A stretch of DNA of 64,000 bases from Acanthosepion esculentum (GCA_964036315.1 OZ038517.1:49335219-49399218), one strand, 5' to 3'. Shown: positions 1 to 10,457, numbered from the stretch's first letter. Notes: generated from the letters alone by a model not told the origin. Numbers and translations: made by a program.

Positions 1-13
1 ATCCACATATTTA

Positions 14-16
<3 letters not shown>

Positions 17-60
<44 letters not shown>
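17..60. repeat. (AT)n microsatellite
   Basis: Uninterrupted AT dinucleotides. It directly abuts the PLE-type 3' end that follows, the same arrangement seen at most PLE ends in this window. Confidence 0.95.
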
Positions 61-63
<3 letters not shown>

Positions 64-427
64 TTATTCAAAACGGCACACACAGTATTACGATTAAGCT
101 TTTTATTTAATTTTTCTTGTGTTCGAACAAGTGCATTCTTTTTTTGGACACAGAGTGTGTAGAAACTGCTCAAATGATCTATATTTCCGATCGCTTTTAG
201 CCATTATCAAGGATGATTTTATTTTTTCAATTTAATTTTGTGTGTGCGTTATATGTATGTTTTTAGTGTTATCGAGATGTTTTATTTTCCGAACACAGCA
301 CATTGTGGCCAACGAGATGTGCCTCCAGGTCTCAGAAGTCGAGTCACAGCTTTTGTAACATGACATGTGAGTAATGACAGCATTTTCGAACATTCGCTTG
401 CTTTCCACTTCATAGTCGGTGAGAAAG

Positions 428-430
<3 letters not shown>
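61..430 (-). mobile_element. Penelope-like element family A, 3' end (decayed)
   Basis: Read on the minus strand this resembles the 3' part of the better preserved copy at 37771-38389. Shared blocks are the ORF end around 285-310 (reading like AVFGK followed by a stop), the motif CTTGATAATGGCT with GGAAAT near 185-212, and the A-rich end near 90-120. The GIY-YIG region is not recognisable here. The element is bounded by (AT)n arrays on both sides. Assignment to the PLE class rests on similarity to the 38-kb copy, which encodes a GIY-YIG domain. Confidence 0.6.
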
Positions 431-469
<39 letters not shown>

Positions 470-526
470 TTCTGTGATATATATATTCTTAGTATTTAGT
501 GATATATATTTTTTCTTAGTATTCTG

Positions 527-591
<65 letters not shown>

Positions 592-660
592 ATCTTAGTA
601 TTTAGTGATATATACATATTATTAGTATTCTGTCATATATATATATATTCTTAATATTTT

Positions 661-724
<64 letters not shown>
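431..724. repeat. Cluster of (AT)n microsatellites
   Basis: Four long AT runs (about 432-466, 530-560, 567-590, 664-724) are separated by a short repeated spacer containing TTCTTAGTATTTAGTGATAT or variants. The spacer recurs about five times, so this is a degenerate tandem array with expanded AT tracts, not independent microsatellites. Confidence 0.9.
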
Positions 725-728
<4 letters not shown>

Positions 729-776
729 TAGTGAATCATTTCAACTGTAAATTCATAAAGTCTAGAAGAAGAAAGG

Positions 777-1025
777 GCTTACGGCCACATCGCGTTGAAA
801 CACCGGTTCTCTTACGATCACTGAAGTTAAGCAACGTCGCAGCTGGTCAGTACCTAGATGGGTGAACATCATGTTTTGTAAGGTTAGATGTGTGGGTGGT
901 GCGGTGGATAATAGCTCGGAATCGTTACTCGGAGAACAGAGTTCCAATTCCAGTTGTGTCAGTTATATTCACACGCGTTAAAAGGTATGAATTCACCTCT
1001 TCTCTATCAGCTATGGGTTAATTAT
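777..1025 (+). mobile_element. Composite SINE with 5S rRNA head and tRNA-like unit
   Basis: Positions 777-870 follow animal 5S rRNA order: start GCTTACGGCCACA, internal-promoter-like AGTTAAGCAACG and the 3' control region GGTCAGTACCTAGATGGGTGA-like block. A tRNA-like unit follows (about 890-960) with an A-box-like GTGGATAATAGCTCGG and B-box-like GAGTTCCAATTCC. After it comes a body (965-1025) with ATTCACACGCGTTAA, GGTATGAATTCACC and AGCTATGGGTTAA, which is shared with SINE families A and B here. 5S-headed SINEs (SINE3-like and 5S/tRNA composites) are known in animals. A second, inverted copy lies at 28441-28935. Confidence 0.75.
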
Positions 1026-1045
1026 GACTAAATTGTTATTTTTTC

Positions 1046-1575
1046 TTTTCTTTTTTTTAATCATTTCACCCCAAGTAAGGTGAGGGTGCCACTAATACGC
1101 AGGAGGTTACAGAGAGTGAAAGTAAGAGGAAAGACTATGTCTAGGGAGGATTGAGGAAAGGAGAAAAAATGAACAGGATTCAAGAAGATGGTGATTGACA
1201 TTGCATTTAAATCTTTGAAGATTGTAGTTATCAGGGAAGCAACGGAACGAAAGGAAGCTTCACAGGCGAGAAGTGCGAGAAAAGAAACTTTTGGAGTAGA
1301 TGTGGCAGTCAAATTTAACTATTTAAACGGTAAAAGGGCGGGACATCGTTGTTAGTCTAGAAGCATGCTTAAATTTATGTAGTCGAGGCACCAGGATGAG
1401 AACTCGTCAAAACAGTTGCCATGAAAATATTTGTAGAAAAGACAGAGGGAAGCCACGCCGCGTCGGTGAGAAAGTTACTGAAGTCGAGATGCCACGTCAG
1501 GATCGACTATATTGCAGATCCTTTTCTGGATTTTTTTCTAGAACCTTGAGATAAATAGCAGGAGCACCAGATCTA
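1046..1575 (-). mobile_element. Jockey/CR1-type LINE, 5'-truncated 3' end
   Basis: Minus strand, ending at 1046 in a T-run (the poly-A tail) preceded by the conserved tail CTTACTTGGGGTGAAA, a variant of the TGCTTGGGGTGAAA tail seen on many LINEs here. Upstream sequence reads like the C-terminal reverse-transcriptase region of the other copies (QKRICNI..PD..SRLQ and LSHRR..ASL), with frameshifts and stops. A dead fragment. Confidence 0.75.
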
Positions 1576-1720
1576 AAAAAAAATCTTACAATCTAAAATA
1601 TGTTCTGCCTTTAAATAACCTGCAATGGGTCGATAAACCGTAAAAAACGAAGAGGAAAGCTTATCAGAACAATTACCATGAAAGTATTGATACTTCATAT
1701 TACGCCATGTCGCAAACACC
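1576..1720. mobile_element. Fragments of the GGTTATTTAA repeat family and of a LINE
   Basis: Positions 1590-1645 contain CTTTAAATAACCTGCAATGG and ATAAACC, related in inverted orientation to repeats at 27885-28445 and 40690-40815. Positions 1660-1705 return to LINE sequence (GAACAATTACCATGAAAGTA, minus strand). This suggests the repeat inserted into, or recombined with, the LINE at 1046-1575. Confidence 0.45.
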
Positions 1721-2304
1721 TGATTTGATCGCTAATGGCGACTGCAGGAGTTGTCGGTATCAGAGCTTTCTTATCATCTTCGACGTCTGCACGCTCTCTC
1801 GCTCTTCTTACGTGACGATGTTGGTGAGTTGATCATTGATGAGTTTCTCATTGTCACTGTTTTATCCAGATATCGATCTCAGTCTTTAATAAAGTATTCC
1901 AATCCCAACTGTCTGCAGTTCACCGCGATTTTCTGTGGTCACCCATTGATCTGGACGTTTGTCTTCTTTACAGTCACGGCTGCCAGCACGCAAGCCATTG
2001 TACCATCACCTCTTGACTGTCGACGACTGGACGAGGTCCCAAAATATCAGCGAGCTTAAACGCAGTGTCCTTCATTGCGAGGGACTTTATAATTTACGAC
2101 AATCCTTTGTTTACTGTCTGTACGGACGACGACGTCAGCACGCTAGCATCTTACAGTGATAATATTTATTGATTGTCGCGAGGCTTTCCTGATCGATCAG
2201 TCAAGTGGTTTTTCGGTGGGACAGTCAGACATTTGATAGCTCATCTGGCGAGTCTAATTAGTCATACTGTATTACCCTCCTCCCTGGGTTCCCCTTACCA
2301 TCAG
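1721..2304. other. Unassigned sequence
   Basis: Moderately CpG-containing sequence with several ACGACG/GTCGACGA motifs and a frame of 102 codons at 1751-2059 that has no recognisable domain. It could be an LTR or decayed element, but I see no matching copy elsewhere in the window. Confidence 0.3.
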
Positions 2305-2337
2305 CCTTGTGCCACATCTTATCTACGCTTAGAAAAC
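2305..2337 (+). mobile_element. SINE D 3' tail fragment
   Basis: Carries CCTTGTGCCACATCTTAT followed by CTACGCTTAGAAAA, matching the 3' tail of the SINE D units at 32300-32712 (there on the minus strand). Confidence 0.55.
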
Positions 2338-2344
2338 CGCCATA

Positions 2345-3102
2345 CTACATTACCCTTGTAACGCCTGATGCTAACCTCCTGAAGAGTGAATCCTTACGCC
2401 TTCTCGAGCTAAAGTTTTCAGCTGACATGAATTGGAAAGAGTATACTGAATCAACTGCAGAGTTTGCAGCTAATGAAGTTGGTTCACTATGTCGTACTAG
2501 AGAATTTTTTCCTCTCCAGAAACTATCTTACATATTTATAAGTCTACAATTCGTCCTTGCATTGAATATTGCTGTCACACCCGGTCTGGTGCTTCTGCTA
2601 TATATTTAGAGATTCTTGATAAAATCCAAAGAAGAATCTGCAATGTTATTTGTCCTGACCTGGCATCTCGGCTTCAGTCCCTTTCTCACCACCGTAACGT
2701 AGCCTCCCCCGTGCCTTTTCTATAAGTATTTGCAAGGTAATTGGTCTGATGAACGTTCCTCTTTGGTACCTAGACTTTGACTTCAAGCACAATACTAGAT
2801 TGGCGACAAGGTTTCATCAATTCACAGTTGAAATGGCTAGATGTAACCGTAAGTTCTATACTAACAGTTTCTTCTATCGCACTTCTTACTTGTGGAACTT
2901 TCCTCCGGCTTCTTGCTTCCCAGCCAAGTTTGATCTACAGAAATTTAAATGCAATGTCGATCATTATCTTCTGTCTTCTTAATTCCCGTTCTTTTATTTC
3001 CTTCTCTCCTTACTTGAAGTTTTTTTTTGCTCATATTCCTTAACACTCAGTAGCCCCTTGCGTCCTAGTGGCTTTATTGCCTTGCTTGGGATGAAAAGAT
3101 TA
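2345..3102 (+). mobile_element. Jockey/CR1-type LINE C-terminal reverse transcriptase region and 3' tail
   Basis: Broken frames read FSADMNWKEYTEST, STIRPCIEYCCHT, LDKIQRRICNVI and LSHHRNVASP, then MARCNRKFYTNSF, ASCFPAKFDLQKFKCNVD. These match the carboxy-terminal part of the retrotransposon protein downstream of the palm domain. The unit ends with CCCCTTGCGTCCTAGTGGC, TTGCTTGGGATGAAA and an A-rich tail near 3102. At least two frameshifts separate the frames, so it is not functional. The next unit at 3238 is the same family. Confidence 0.85.
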
Positions 3103-3237
3103 AATATAAACAAAAAACATTCCTTTGATTAGTTAAACACACGAGATGGTAATGAAGAGGATATTTTTCGGAAGAAAGGGACAAGATGACGTTTGACGAC
3201 GAAGACATCGGCGCTAATACACTTTTTCCTTCCATCA

Positions 3238-3835
3238 GTATGGCTGATACTAACCTCCAGAAGAGTGATTCGTTTCGCCTTCTCGGACTAATGTTTTCAG
3301 CTGACATGAAGTAGAAAGACTACATTGAATCAACTGCAAAGTCTTCAGCTAAGAAAGTTGGTTCACTAGCTGGACAATATTTTTTTCACCAGAATCTATC
3401 TTACATATTTATAAGTCTAACATTCGCCCATGCTTTGAATATTGCTGCCACATCTGGTCTAGTGCGCCTGCTATACATTTAGAAAGTCTTGATAAAATCC
3501 AAAGTATCTGCAGTGTTATTAGTCCCGAGTGGCATCTCGGGTTCAGTCCCTATCCGACCGCCGTAGCTTCCCCGTGTCTTTTTCTATAAATATTCTCATA
3601 GTAATTGTTCTAATAAACCCTCCTTTATGGTATCTAGACTTTATAAATTCTTGCTTCCCAGTCAACTTTGATCTTCAAACATTTAAATGCAACGTCAATC
3701 GTCATCTTCTTAATTCTTCTTCTTTTAGTGTCATCTTTCATAGATAGTAGTTTTTCTCATACTCTTTCACACTCAATAAATCCCCTTGCGTCCTAGTGGC
3801 TTTATTGCCTTGCTTGGGGTGAAGTGAATGAAAAA
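3238..3835 (+). mobile_element. Second copy of the same LINE, internally deleted
   Basis: Starts like the preceding LINE at the FSADM block and continues through the CEYCCHI-like and LDKIQS blocks. About 150 bp corresponding to the conserved RTSxLWNSLP region are missing near 3638. It resumes at SCFPVNFDLQTFKCNVNRHL and ends with CCTTGCTTGGGGTGAAGTGA. Same-strand adjacency of two similar tails suggests tandem duplication or repeated insertion. Confidence 0.8.
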
Positions 3836-3934
3836 TGGCGTTGACAAGTTTGCTGAGGGATCACACGTGTTACTTTGAGAAATCACATTCCGTATTTTCT
3901 CGTGTATAATACGACTTCTGAAGCTAAAAACATC

Positions 3935-3995
3935 CTTGCATATAAATAGTGGCGTTACTGCCTTGCATGCGGTGATACCGATTAAAAAAAAATGT
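3935..3995 (+). mobile_element. LINE 3' tail fragment
   Basis: Contains GTGGCGTTACTGCCTTGCAT, GCGGTGATACCGATT and an A run, a degenerate version of the GTGGCTTTATTGCC/TTGCTTGGGGTGAAATGATT tail. Confidence 0.5.
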
Positions 3996-4850
3996 CGTTT
4001 GTTACGAATTGTCCATCGTTCCATCGCGACTGTGAGTTAGTTTTTTTTTTTTATACTAAAGTGCTTCTTTTCCATTCTGAGACTAAAAAAGAAAATACGC
4101 AGAAGAGGATTCTAAAGATTACCTGCTTTCATAGAGCCGGTTCCTGGAAATTTTGGATGTCATTATTGTTTAGAGGGTATTTTGAAGGTAGATTAAAAAG
4201 GTTAGCTTTTGGATTAAATCTCTATCTATAAAAGGCAGGATGTATGTGTGTGTAACGAATGCACGGCCGCAAATTTCGACGGACGGATTTGCACCAAAAT
4301 TTACATGCACATGCTCCAAGTTAGCGAACAGGCCAAGACAGACTTTGCATTTCCTAACTCCCATCGATAGTGGAAATAATCGATTTTTTCATGCTTCTAC
4401 GGACGTTTTCATGTAGTTTGTGGCCATTTTCTACTGGCCAGAGTGAGAGCCTATAGCTGGCTGACACGAATGTTAACTAGCATGCTAGCATGCAAAAAAA
4501 ATCGATAGCTGCATTCTTCACAAGTGGGAAAAATTTAAATCTGCATAGCACTTAACTTCAATTGGCTCATTCGCTTGCTTAAACGCAACGTTGATTCTCA
4601 TTCTGCAGAACTGGGTTGGGTGTGAAAAAGTATTTGTTGTTAACATTCTTTTTTCATTCGCTTTTTCCAGTTACAAGTCCTTTTTTAAAGATGATCGTTT
4701 TGTGTTGATTTTGTTTAGTTCTTTTTTCGTAACAGATTTAATGTTTAGTATAGAGCTTAGAAAAAATTTGCAGTGTGAGATAGGCAAGAAGTACGGCATG
4801 TAGCAACATCAGCACAGCAAAGAAGAAGGGTAAAAAGAATAACATGGTTG
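3996..4850. other. Unassigned sequence with a dispersed-repeat look
   Basis: No coding evidence. The stretch 4210-4330 (TCTATCTATAAAAGGCAGG, then a GT-rich run, TTTCGACGGACGGATTTGCA and TTTACATGCACATGC) has the style of common invertebrate transposon termini, but I found no second copy here. A short palindrome, GCATGCTAGCATGC-like, is near 4480-4493. Confidence 0.3.
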
Positions 4851-4854
4851 TCTA

Positions 4855-5425
4855 AATAGATTGTAGGACATTGATTTGGAGAGATAGCCAAAACACAAAA
4901 TTTACTAAAAGCTACACAGGAGAGGAAGCTGTGGAGAGCCATAATCATCAATGTCTTAAAAAGACACAGCACATAAGAAGAAGAAGGGTAAAAAGAATAA
5001 CATGATTGTCTAAATAGATTGTAGGACATTGATTTGGAGAGATAGCCAAAATACGAAATTTACTAAAAGCTACACAGGAGAGGAAATTGTGGAGAGCCAT
5101 AATTACCAGTATCGTAAAAGAACATATAGAAGAAGAAGGGAAAAAAGAATAATAAATTTGTGTAAATGGATGGCACAACATGGATTAGGAGAGATAGCCC
5201 AAATACAAATTTACAAAAGAGCTACACAGGGAGAAGACATTGTGGAGAGCCATAATCACCAATGTCCTGGAGGGAATCAGCACTCAGAAATAGAAGAAAA
5301 AAAGAATAAGCAGCTTGTGGAAATAAATGGCAGAACATGGATGAGGAGAGATAGCCGAAAGACAAAATTTACTGAAGAACTACGAGGGACACGAAATTAT
5401 GGAAAGCCATGACTGCCAACGTTTT
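4855..5425 (+). repeat. Degenerate tandem array of an RTE-like LINE C-terminus
   Basis: About four imperfect units of roughly 150-160 bp. Each contains GGAGAGATAGCC, a block encoding a WM..HGLGEIAQ-like peptide, GCTACACAGG, and GTGGAGAGCCATAATCA. The last block is the codon string for the WRxMIANV-like C-terminus seen in LINE remnants at 24575-24750 and 29225-29325. The frame 5029-5412 runs through it (127 codons), but periodicity and A-rich linkers mark it as a repeat-derived frame, not a host gene. Confidence 0.65.
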
Positions 5426-5999
5426 GAAGAGATACCGCTCATAGAAGGAGGAGGACAGACGGCATCTTGCAGATCCCAATGGCGCCGGGTCAATGATGGT
5501 CTCCCTGTAGTATTTAGAAAGCTCGTCTCGAAGGCTATTACTCCCAAAAATTTAGTTTTATTCTCACCGAGTACACATTCCCCCCAATAAAGCCTTGTGC
5601 TCTTTCTCACAGATTTACCTTTTACCAAAAGGAGTTGTAAATCAAATTTTGTACAGCGTAAAACTGGCTATTGATTTGGAAACGTTTTTACCTAAACTGA
5701 TTTTTTTTGCCTGTATTAATTTTAAACTTGGAAGTTACTAAAGAAAGATTTAAACGGTATGATGATAAAAAAAGAAAATGTTGATTTTGAAGCAACATTT
5801 TCGGTTTGTTTGTTTTTTTTATGTTTCAGTTGATTTGTAATTCAAGATGTCTGAATATCGGTAATGATATTTTGTTTGTGTCACTTTTAGCGCTTCATTT
5901 CTCTCTTCTTTCTTTCCAATTTTCTCCTCTTCCCTCACTGCTTTTTCTTTTTATGTTTGCTCTTTTTGCTTCTTTCAATTTCCTTACATTGCACCTTCC
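5426..5999. other. Unassigned AT-rich sequence
   Basis: No repeat copy or coding signal recognised. It becomes T-rich toward the polypyrimidine block that follows. Confidence 0.3.
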
Positions 6000-7740
6000 T
6001 TCTTTTATTAACGTTTTTTTTTTGTCCATTGCATTAAAATAAATTCATCCATTTTCCTGTCAAATTTCTTGTTTTCTGTTTTTTCTTTCTGACGCTTTTC
6101 TCTTTTTGAGAATATCGATTCTTCCTGACATTTTTTCTTTCTTTCATTCTTTCTTTCATCTTTTCTTTCCTTCTTTCTTTCTTTCATCATTTCTTTCTTT
6201 CTTTCATTCTTTCTTTCTTTCATTCATTCTTTCTTTCTTTCCTTCTTTCTTTCCTTTCTTTCCTTCTTTCTTTCCTTTCTTTCTTTCTTTCTCTCTTTCG
6301 TTCATACTTTCTTTTATTTGTTCAGTCATTCATCTGTTCTTTTTTCATTCTTTCGACCTCTCTTTCTTTTGTCCCTTTTTCTTTCTTTCTTTTGTTCATT
6401 CTTTCATTTGTTCTTTCTTTCAGTTATCATTTTTTCATTTGCTCGTTTTTCTTTCTTTTTTTCTTTCGTCCTCTCTTTCTTTTATTCATTCTTTTTTTGT
6501 TCGTACTTTCTTTCTTTTATTCATTCTTTTTTCGTTCATTCTTTCATCTCATCTTTTTTCGTTCTTTCTTTCTTTCGACCTCTCTTCTTTCCTTCTTTTG
6601 TTCATTCTTTCATTTAGTCTTTCTTTAATTCATCACATTTTCATTTGTTCGTTCGTTCTTTCTTTCTTTTGCTCATTATTTCTTTCATTCTTTTGTTCTT
6701 TCTTTTGTTAATGCTTTCATCTGTTCAGTCTTTGATTTGTTTTGTCTTTCATTCTTTCTTTCTTTCTTTCGTACATTCTTTACTTTGTTCATTCTTTCAT
6801 GCGTTCGTTTCTTCTTTCTTTCGTTCATTCTTTTGTTCATTCTTTCATCTGTTCTTTCTTTCATTTGGTTTGTCTTTCATTCGTTCTTTCTTTCTTAAAT
6901 TCTTTCTTTCTTTTGTTTATTCTTTCATTTATCATTATTTCATTTATTTTTTTCTTTCTTCGTTCATTTTTTCTTGCTCATTATTTCTTTCATTCTTCCT
7001 TTTGTTTCTTTTTTCATTTATTTTTTCTTTCGTTCTTTCTTTCGTACTTTCGTTATTTCTTTCATTCTCTTTGGTCATTCTTTCTTTCGGTTATTTTTTA
7101 TTTCACTCTTCTTTTGTTCTTTCTTTCATTCTTTCTTCTTCATTCTTTCTTGCTTTCATTCTTACATTTGTACATTCTCTATTTCGTTCATTCTTTCATT
7201 CTTTTTGTTCATTCTTTCATTCTTTTAGTTCATTCTTTCATTCTTTTTGTTCATTCTTTCATTCTTTTTGTTCATTCTTTCGTTTATGCTTTATTTCACT
7301 CTTCTTTTGTTCTTTCTTTCATTGTTTCTTTTGTGCATTCCTTTTTTCGTTCGTTCATTCTTTCATTCATCTGTTTTATTTTTCATTCATTCTTTATTTC
7401 CTCCTTCATTCATTCTTTCCTTCTTTGTTATTTTCTTTTCCTTCCTTTATTTTTCATAGTTTTTTCATTTGCATTCCTTTTTTATTTCCTTCATCATTAT
7501 TTTTCTTTTCCTTCATCTGCAGTCTTTCTTTTTTATGTTTTCTTAGTCTTTCTTCCTCTCTTTCTTTTTTCTTTATTATTCTTTTAAATATTTGATCTTT
7601 TCTTCACTTCCTTCTTTTATCCTTATTTTCTTCTTCTTCCTTCATTATAACTTTTTCTTAATCTCCTTTCTTTCTTCTTTTCTTATTTTTCTTGTCTGTC
7701 TTTTTTCTCTTTCATATTCTCCTTTTCATTCAATTTACAT
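6000..7740 (+). repeat. TTTC-rich polypyrimidine block
   Basis: About 1.7 kb of imperfect CTTT/TTTC repeats with ATTC and TTTTG interruptions on the plus strand, almost free of purine runs. Overlapping open frames in all three plus frames (up to 316 codons of Phe, Ser, Leu, His) are a composition artefact. Homopurine-homopyrimidine tracts of this length can form triplex DNA and block polymerases; that is general knowledge, not shown here. Confidence 0.95.
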
Positions 7741-7814
7741 ATGTCCGTTGGTGGCAAATAAATTTGCAACCATTAATTTACATAAAAATCATATAATTAC
7801 ATTTAATGTGTAGA

Positions 7815-7826
7815 TCTCTCTGTCTT

Positions 7827-7876
<50 letters not shown>

Positions 7877-7880
7877 AAGT
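7815..7880. repeat. Palindromic (TC)n(TA)n(GA)n microsatellite
   Basis: A TC run, a TA run and a GA run form a perfect inverted repeat centred near 7845. It adjoins the 3' end of SINE B. Confidence 0.9.
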
Positions 7881-8156
7881 CAGTTATGTGCCATGTGTGA
7901 TACACATTTACATACATGATCGACAAGGTAGATAGATTTTTTTCCCGCAGTAGGTTGCCATTTCTTTCCATGGTAGACCATTTGCCCTCCAATGCTATAG
8001 AACCCAGTCTGTTCTGCTATTTACCCATATCTAGGGGAGAAGAAGAGGATTCATACCTTTCCCAAGGGTATTAGCACGTAAGTGAATGTAATGGATTCAA
8101 CTGGAATTCGAACTCGGCTCTCCAAGTTGATATTCACCACTTCACCGTGCCTCGTA
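7881..8156 (-). mobile_element. SINE B (tRNA-derived)
   Basis: On the minus strand the head has a B-box-like GAGTTCGAATTCCAG, then ACTTACGTGCTAATACCCTT, GGGTAAATAGCAGAACAGAC and a tail with GGCAACCTACTGCGGGAAAA and a GCACATAACTGACTTTC end. The same head and tail occur in plus-strand copies at 62055-62603. The head region is shared with SINE A, but the tail differs. A TATA-rich tract follows the head. Confidence 0.8.
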
Positions 8157-8249
8157 TATATATATATTCAAATAAATACACATTTCCCTTTTCACTATTT
8201 CGTCACATGATATAGAGTGGGTTAAGCCCAAAATTGTTTACGCCACTGT

Positions 8250-8420
8250 ATATATATATATATATATATAGTCAGCCACAGACAGACTGTTTCACAGCTC
8301 ATAAGTGTGGCTAGATGTCTGGTTGCTTCTAGCTAGGATCGAAAACCAGCTGAATTGGCGGCAGTCGGAGATTCTACCCCTAAGCCGGCATGGATGAAGG
8401 TGAATTTAAGCATATTTATT
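8250..8420 (-). mobile_element. SINE C (tRNA-derived) with AT tail
   Basis: On the minus strand: GCTTAGGGGTAGAATCTCCG (A-box-like), GGTTTTCGATCCTAGC (B-box-like), then a tail with GCTGTGAAACAGTCTGTCTG and GGCTGAC running into (TA)n at 8250-8270. A closer copy with a better promoter is at 54467-54612. Confidence 0.75.
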
Positions 8421-8568
8421 TTTAGATAAACACACAGTGACGAAGAGAACTTTATTCATTTTACCGAAGAGTCTTGCATTATTAGCAGTAATAGTCACTG
8501 TTTACTAACTTGCATTTCCTCCCCTAAGAGCGCAACAGAAATAAATTTTTCAAGAGCATATATATTGT

Positions 8569-8640
8569 CATCCACAAGCAGACTGTTTTGCTGTATCACA
8601 GCTCGTTAGTGTGGCTAGATGTCCAGATATATTTTCCTCT
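8569..8640 (-). mobile_element. SINE C 3' tail fragment
   Basis: Matches only the tail half of SINE C: GTCATCCACAAGCAGACTGT, CACAGCTCGTTAGTGTGGCT and AGATGTCCAG on the plus strand. The tRNA-like head is absent. Confidence 0.7.
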
Positions 8641-8918
8641 CTTTTTTCTCTCTTTCTTCCTATCCTTTTTAATTTTTAATTTTCTAAATAAAAAAAACGC
8701 CACGTTTGATTTTTTTATCAAACTTTTTAGTATTGACAAGCTCCAGGGAATTTCTCTATCTGGGAATGAAATGGCCATAAAAATGGTAAAAATAAAAGAT
8801 TCATTTTTATGTAAATCATTTCTATGTTCTATAATAAATACATTGAGCTCTCTTTTGTTGATCAGTTTTAATATTTTATATTATTATGATTCACTTGGAT
8901 TACTTACCCACAGATTTT

Positions 8919-8919
<1 letters not shown>
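8641..8919. other. Unassigned AT-rich sequence
   Basis: Contains a TC-rich stretch and no recognised repeat copy. Confidence 0.3.

Positions 8920-8980
<61 letters not shown>
8920..8980. repeat. (AT)n microsatellite
   Basis: About 30 AT dinucleotides. It abuts the PLE-like terminus at 8981. Confidence 0.95.
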
Positions 8981-8982
<2 letters not shown>

Positions 8983-9115
8983 TAACTACACTCGTTTCGG
9001 AAAACATTCGGTTTCTTGATTTGCCAATCATCAAATCAATATGGAATGAAAAAAAGGTTTTAAAAAAAGAAAGAGCTATGAACATGAACGTCTGTCGAAA
9101 ATAATCGTACAACAT
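8981..9115 (-). mobile_element. Possible Penelope-like 3' end
   Basis: The minus strand reads TTTGATGATTGGCAAATCAA and later CCGAAACGAGTG before the AT array. This resembles the CTGATGA...GAAA arrangement of other PLE ends here. No coding portion is present, so the assignment is weak. Confidence 0.35.
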
Positions 9116-9207
9116 ACAGGTCCAAAGCCCAAAGAAAAAAACACGATACGAGTAATCAACTAACTAAAAAAGTGCTCAATACAAAAATAGAGCTGACCTA
9201 GTCAAAC

Positions 9208-9292
9208 TAGAGAGCCAGAGAAACCTACCAAGGTTTCTCCTAATCTGACGACCCGCTTACGTGAAACCTTGGTAGGTTTGTCTGGCTCTCTA
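9208..9292. repeat. 30-bp inverted repeat (hairpin)
   Basis: Arms 9208-9237 and 9263-9292 (outer end TAGAGAGCCAGA, inner end CCTACCAAGGTTTC) pair over 30 bp with one mismatch around a 25-bp loop. It lies next to a (CA)n(TA)n tract, the same context as other palindromic termini here. Confidence 0.85.
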
Positions 9293-9303
9293 GGTTTTAC
9301 TAT

Positions 9304-9360
<57 letters not shown>
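9304..9360. repeat. (CA)n(TA)n compound microsatellite
   Basis: CA dinucleotides pass directly into TA dinucleotides. Confidence 0.95.
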
Positions 9361-9365
<5 letters not shown>

Positions 9366-9401
9366 ATATAATAACAGAACAGAAATTAAGACAGTAGATA
9401 A

Positions 9402-9556
9402 ACATTGACATTGCATTTAAATTTTTAAAGATTCAAGTTGAGTGGCAAGCAATAAGCCAGATGAGAGTGAGAAAAGCAACTCTTAGCATAGAACCTACAG
9501 TTACATCTAGCCATTTTGGCTGTAAAATGATGAGACCTAACTAGCAATCTAGTACT
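9402..9556 (-). mobile_element. LINE C-terminal fragment
   Basis: The minus strand contains GCAGTACTAGATTGCTAG, GATGTAACTGTAGGTTCTAT and AATTTAAATGCAATGTCAAT, matching the MARCNRKF...FKCNVN coding stretch of the jockey/CR1-type LINE. It lacks both the upstream part and the 3' tail. Confidence 0.7.
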
Positions 9557-9574
9557 GCACTTTCATAAAATACA

Positions 9575-9636
9575 TATAAAAGTGAACATTGAAGAGGCGA
9601 CAGGCTGTTTCATGCTAGACGCAATTGTCAGGCCGC

Positions 9637-9697
<61 letters not shown>
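9575..9697 (-). mobile_element. Palindromic PLE-like terminus (family D) and (TA)n
   Basis: Positions 9580-9640 match one arm of the inverted repeat at 10531-10651 (shared GAACATTGAAGAGGCGACAG/GTTTCATGCTAGACGCAAT). The minus strand reads CTGACAA, T, TGC-loop-GCA, then GAAACAG, a near version of the hammerhead-like core. (TA)n follows at 9640-9697. Confidence 0.55.
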
Positions 9698-9699
<2 letters not shown>

Positions 9700-10420
9700 A
9701 TGCGAATGTCAGTGTGTCACTGTGTCATACTTTTTCAGCTTTACTCCTAGAGGCCGTAGACAAATATATCATACCTTTCTGGAATCAGGTTGACGCTATG
9801 AGCAAATTCAAAACATTTCGGGCTAGATCCAGACCCTCAATCCTGAACTTTTGGATTCACAAGTTTTCATTTCTTTTTTTTTTTTCTTTTTTTGTACGAT
9901 AACAATTTGTACGATTTACAGCTTGGAAATAAATTTGGGAATAATTGAAATAAATTAAACCAGTGAAAGTAACCCATGAAATAAAAATAATTGCTTGTAT
10001 GAAAGGTATGGACCTGCGTACACCAAATTGTCTATAAATTAAGTGGCAACAGAAGAATTATTGTTGAACTTTGAAGAGTTAAGCTTTGAATATTCATGCA
10101 ATATTTAAATGCAGTGATAAGTTTTGAGTTCTTCTGTAGTTTACTGCTGCCTATCACATCTACTCTTCCCTATTTCTTGTAATGAAAGCCCAATTAAGAG
10201 CCCTGCGAAGGAGCTAGCTTGTGGCCTGCCTGATACATATCAAAATCTCATGTAATCATGGTTTCCTGCCTGAAGAAACCTTACTGGTGGAAACCATGGT
10301 TGGTATTCCGTGACTTTGGTATATAATAGCTCTGCACTTTCGGTTTTTCTTTTTTTATGTTGTGTTTTGAGCACTCTTATATAACTGTGTTCCGGGCAAA
10401 TCTGTGACCAGAAAAAACTG
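9698..10420. other. Unassigned sequence
   Basis: No coding or repeat family recognised. A loose inverted repeat (GAAACCTTACTGGTGGAAAC and nearby) lies around 10265-10300. A T run occurs at 9870-9890. Confidence 0.3.

Positions 10421-10454
<34 letters not shown>
10421..10454. repeat. (AT)n microsatellite
   Basis: Pure AT dinucleotides. Confidence 0.95.

Positions 10455-10457
<3 letters not shown>

Noticed and set aside
185..212. Hammerhead core in the Penelope family A copies (CTTGATAATGGCT...GAAA)
   Set aside because: Stem and GAAA are kept (also at 37921-37948, 39239-39265, 39417-39448), but the CTGANGA box is changed at two positions, so I did not count family A among the core-bearing families.
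777..870. Functional 5S rRNA gene
   Set aside because: Many changes from conserved 5S positions, no complete 3' end, and fusion to a tRNA-like unit and SINE body at two loci.
4480..4493. Palindrome GCATGCTAGCATGC-like as an operator
   Set aside because: Isolated short palindrome in unassigned eukaryotic DNA; no supporting context.
5029..5412. 127-codon charged protein gene
   Set aside because: It runs through four degenerate copies of a LINE C-terminus and ends without any other gene feature.
6106..7595. Plus-strand open frames of 201-316 codons rich in Phe, Ser and Leu
   Set aside because: They are translations of CTTT/TTTC repeats, overlap in all three frames and have no domain or codon structure.
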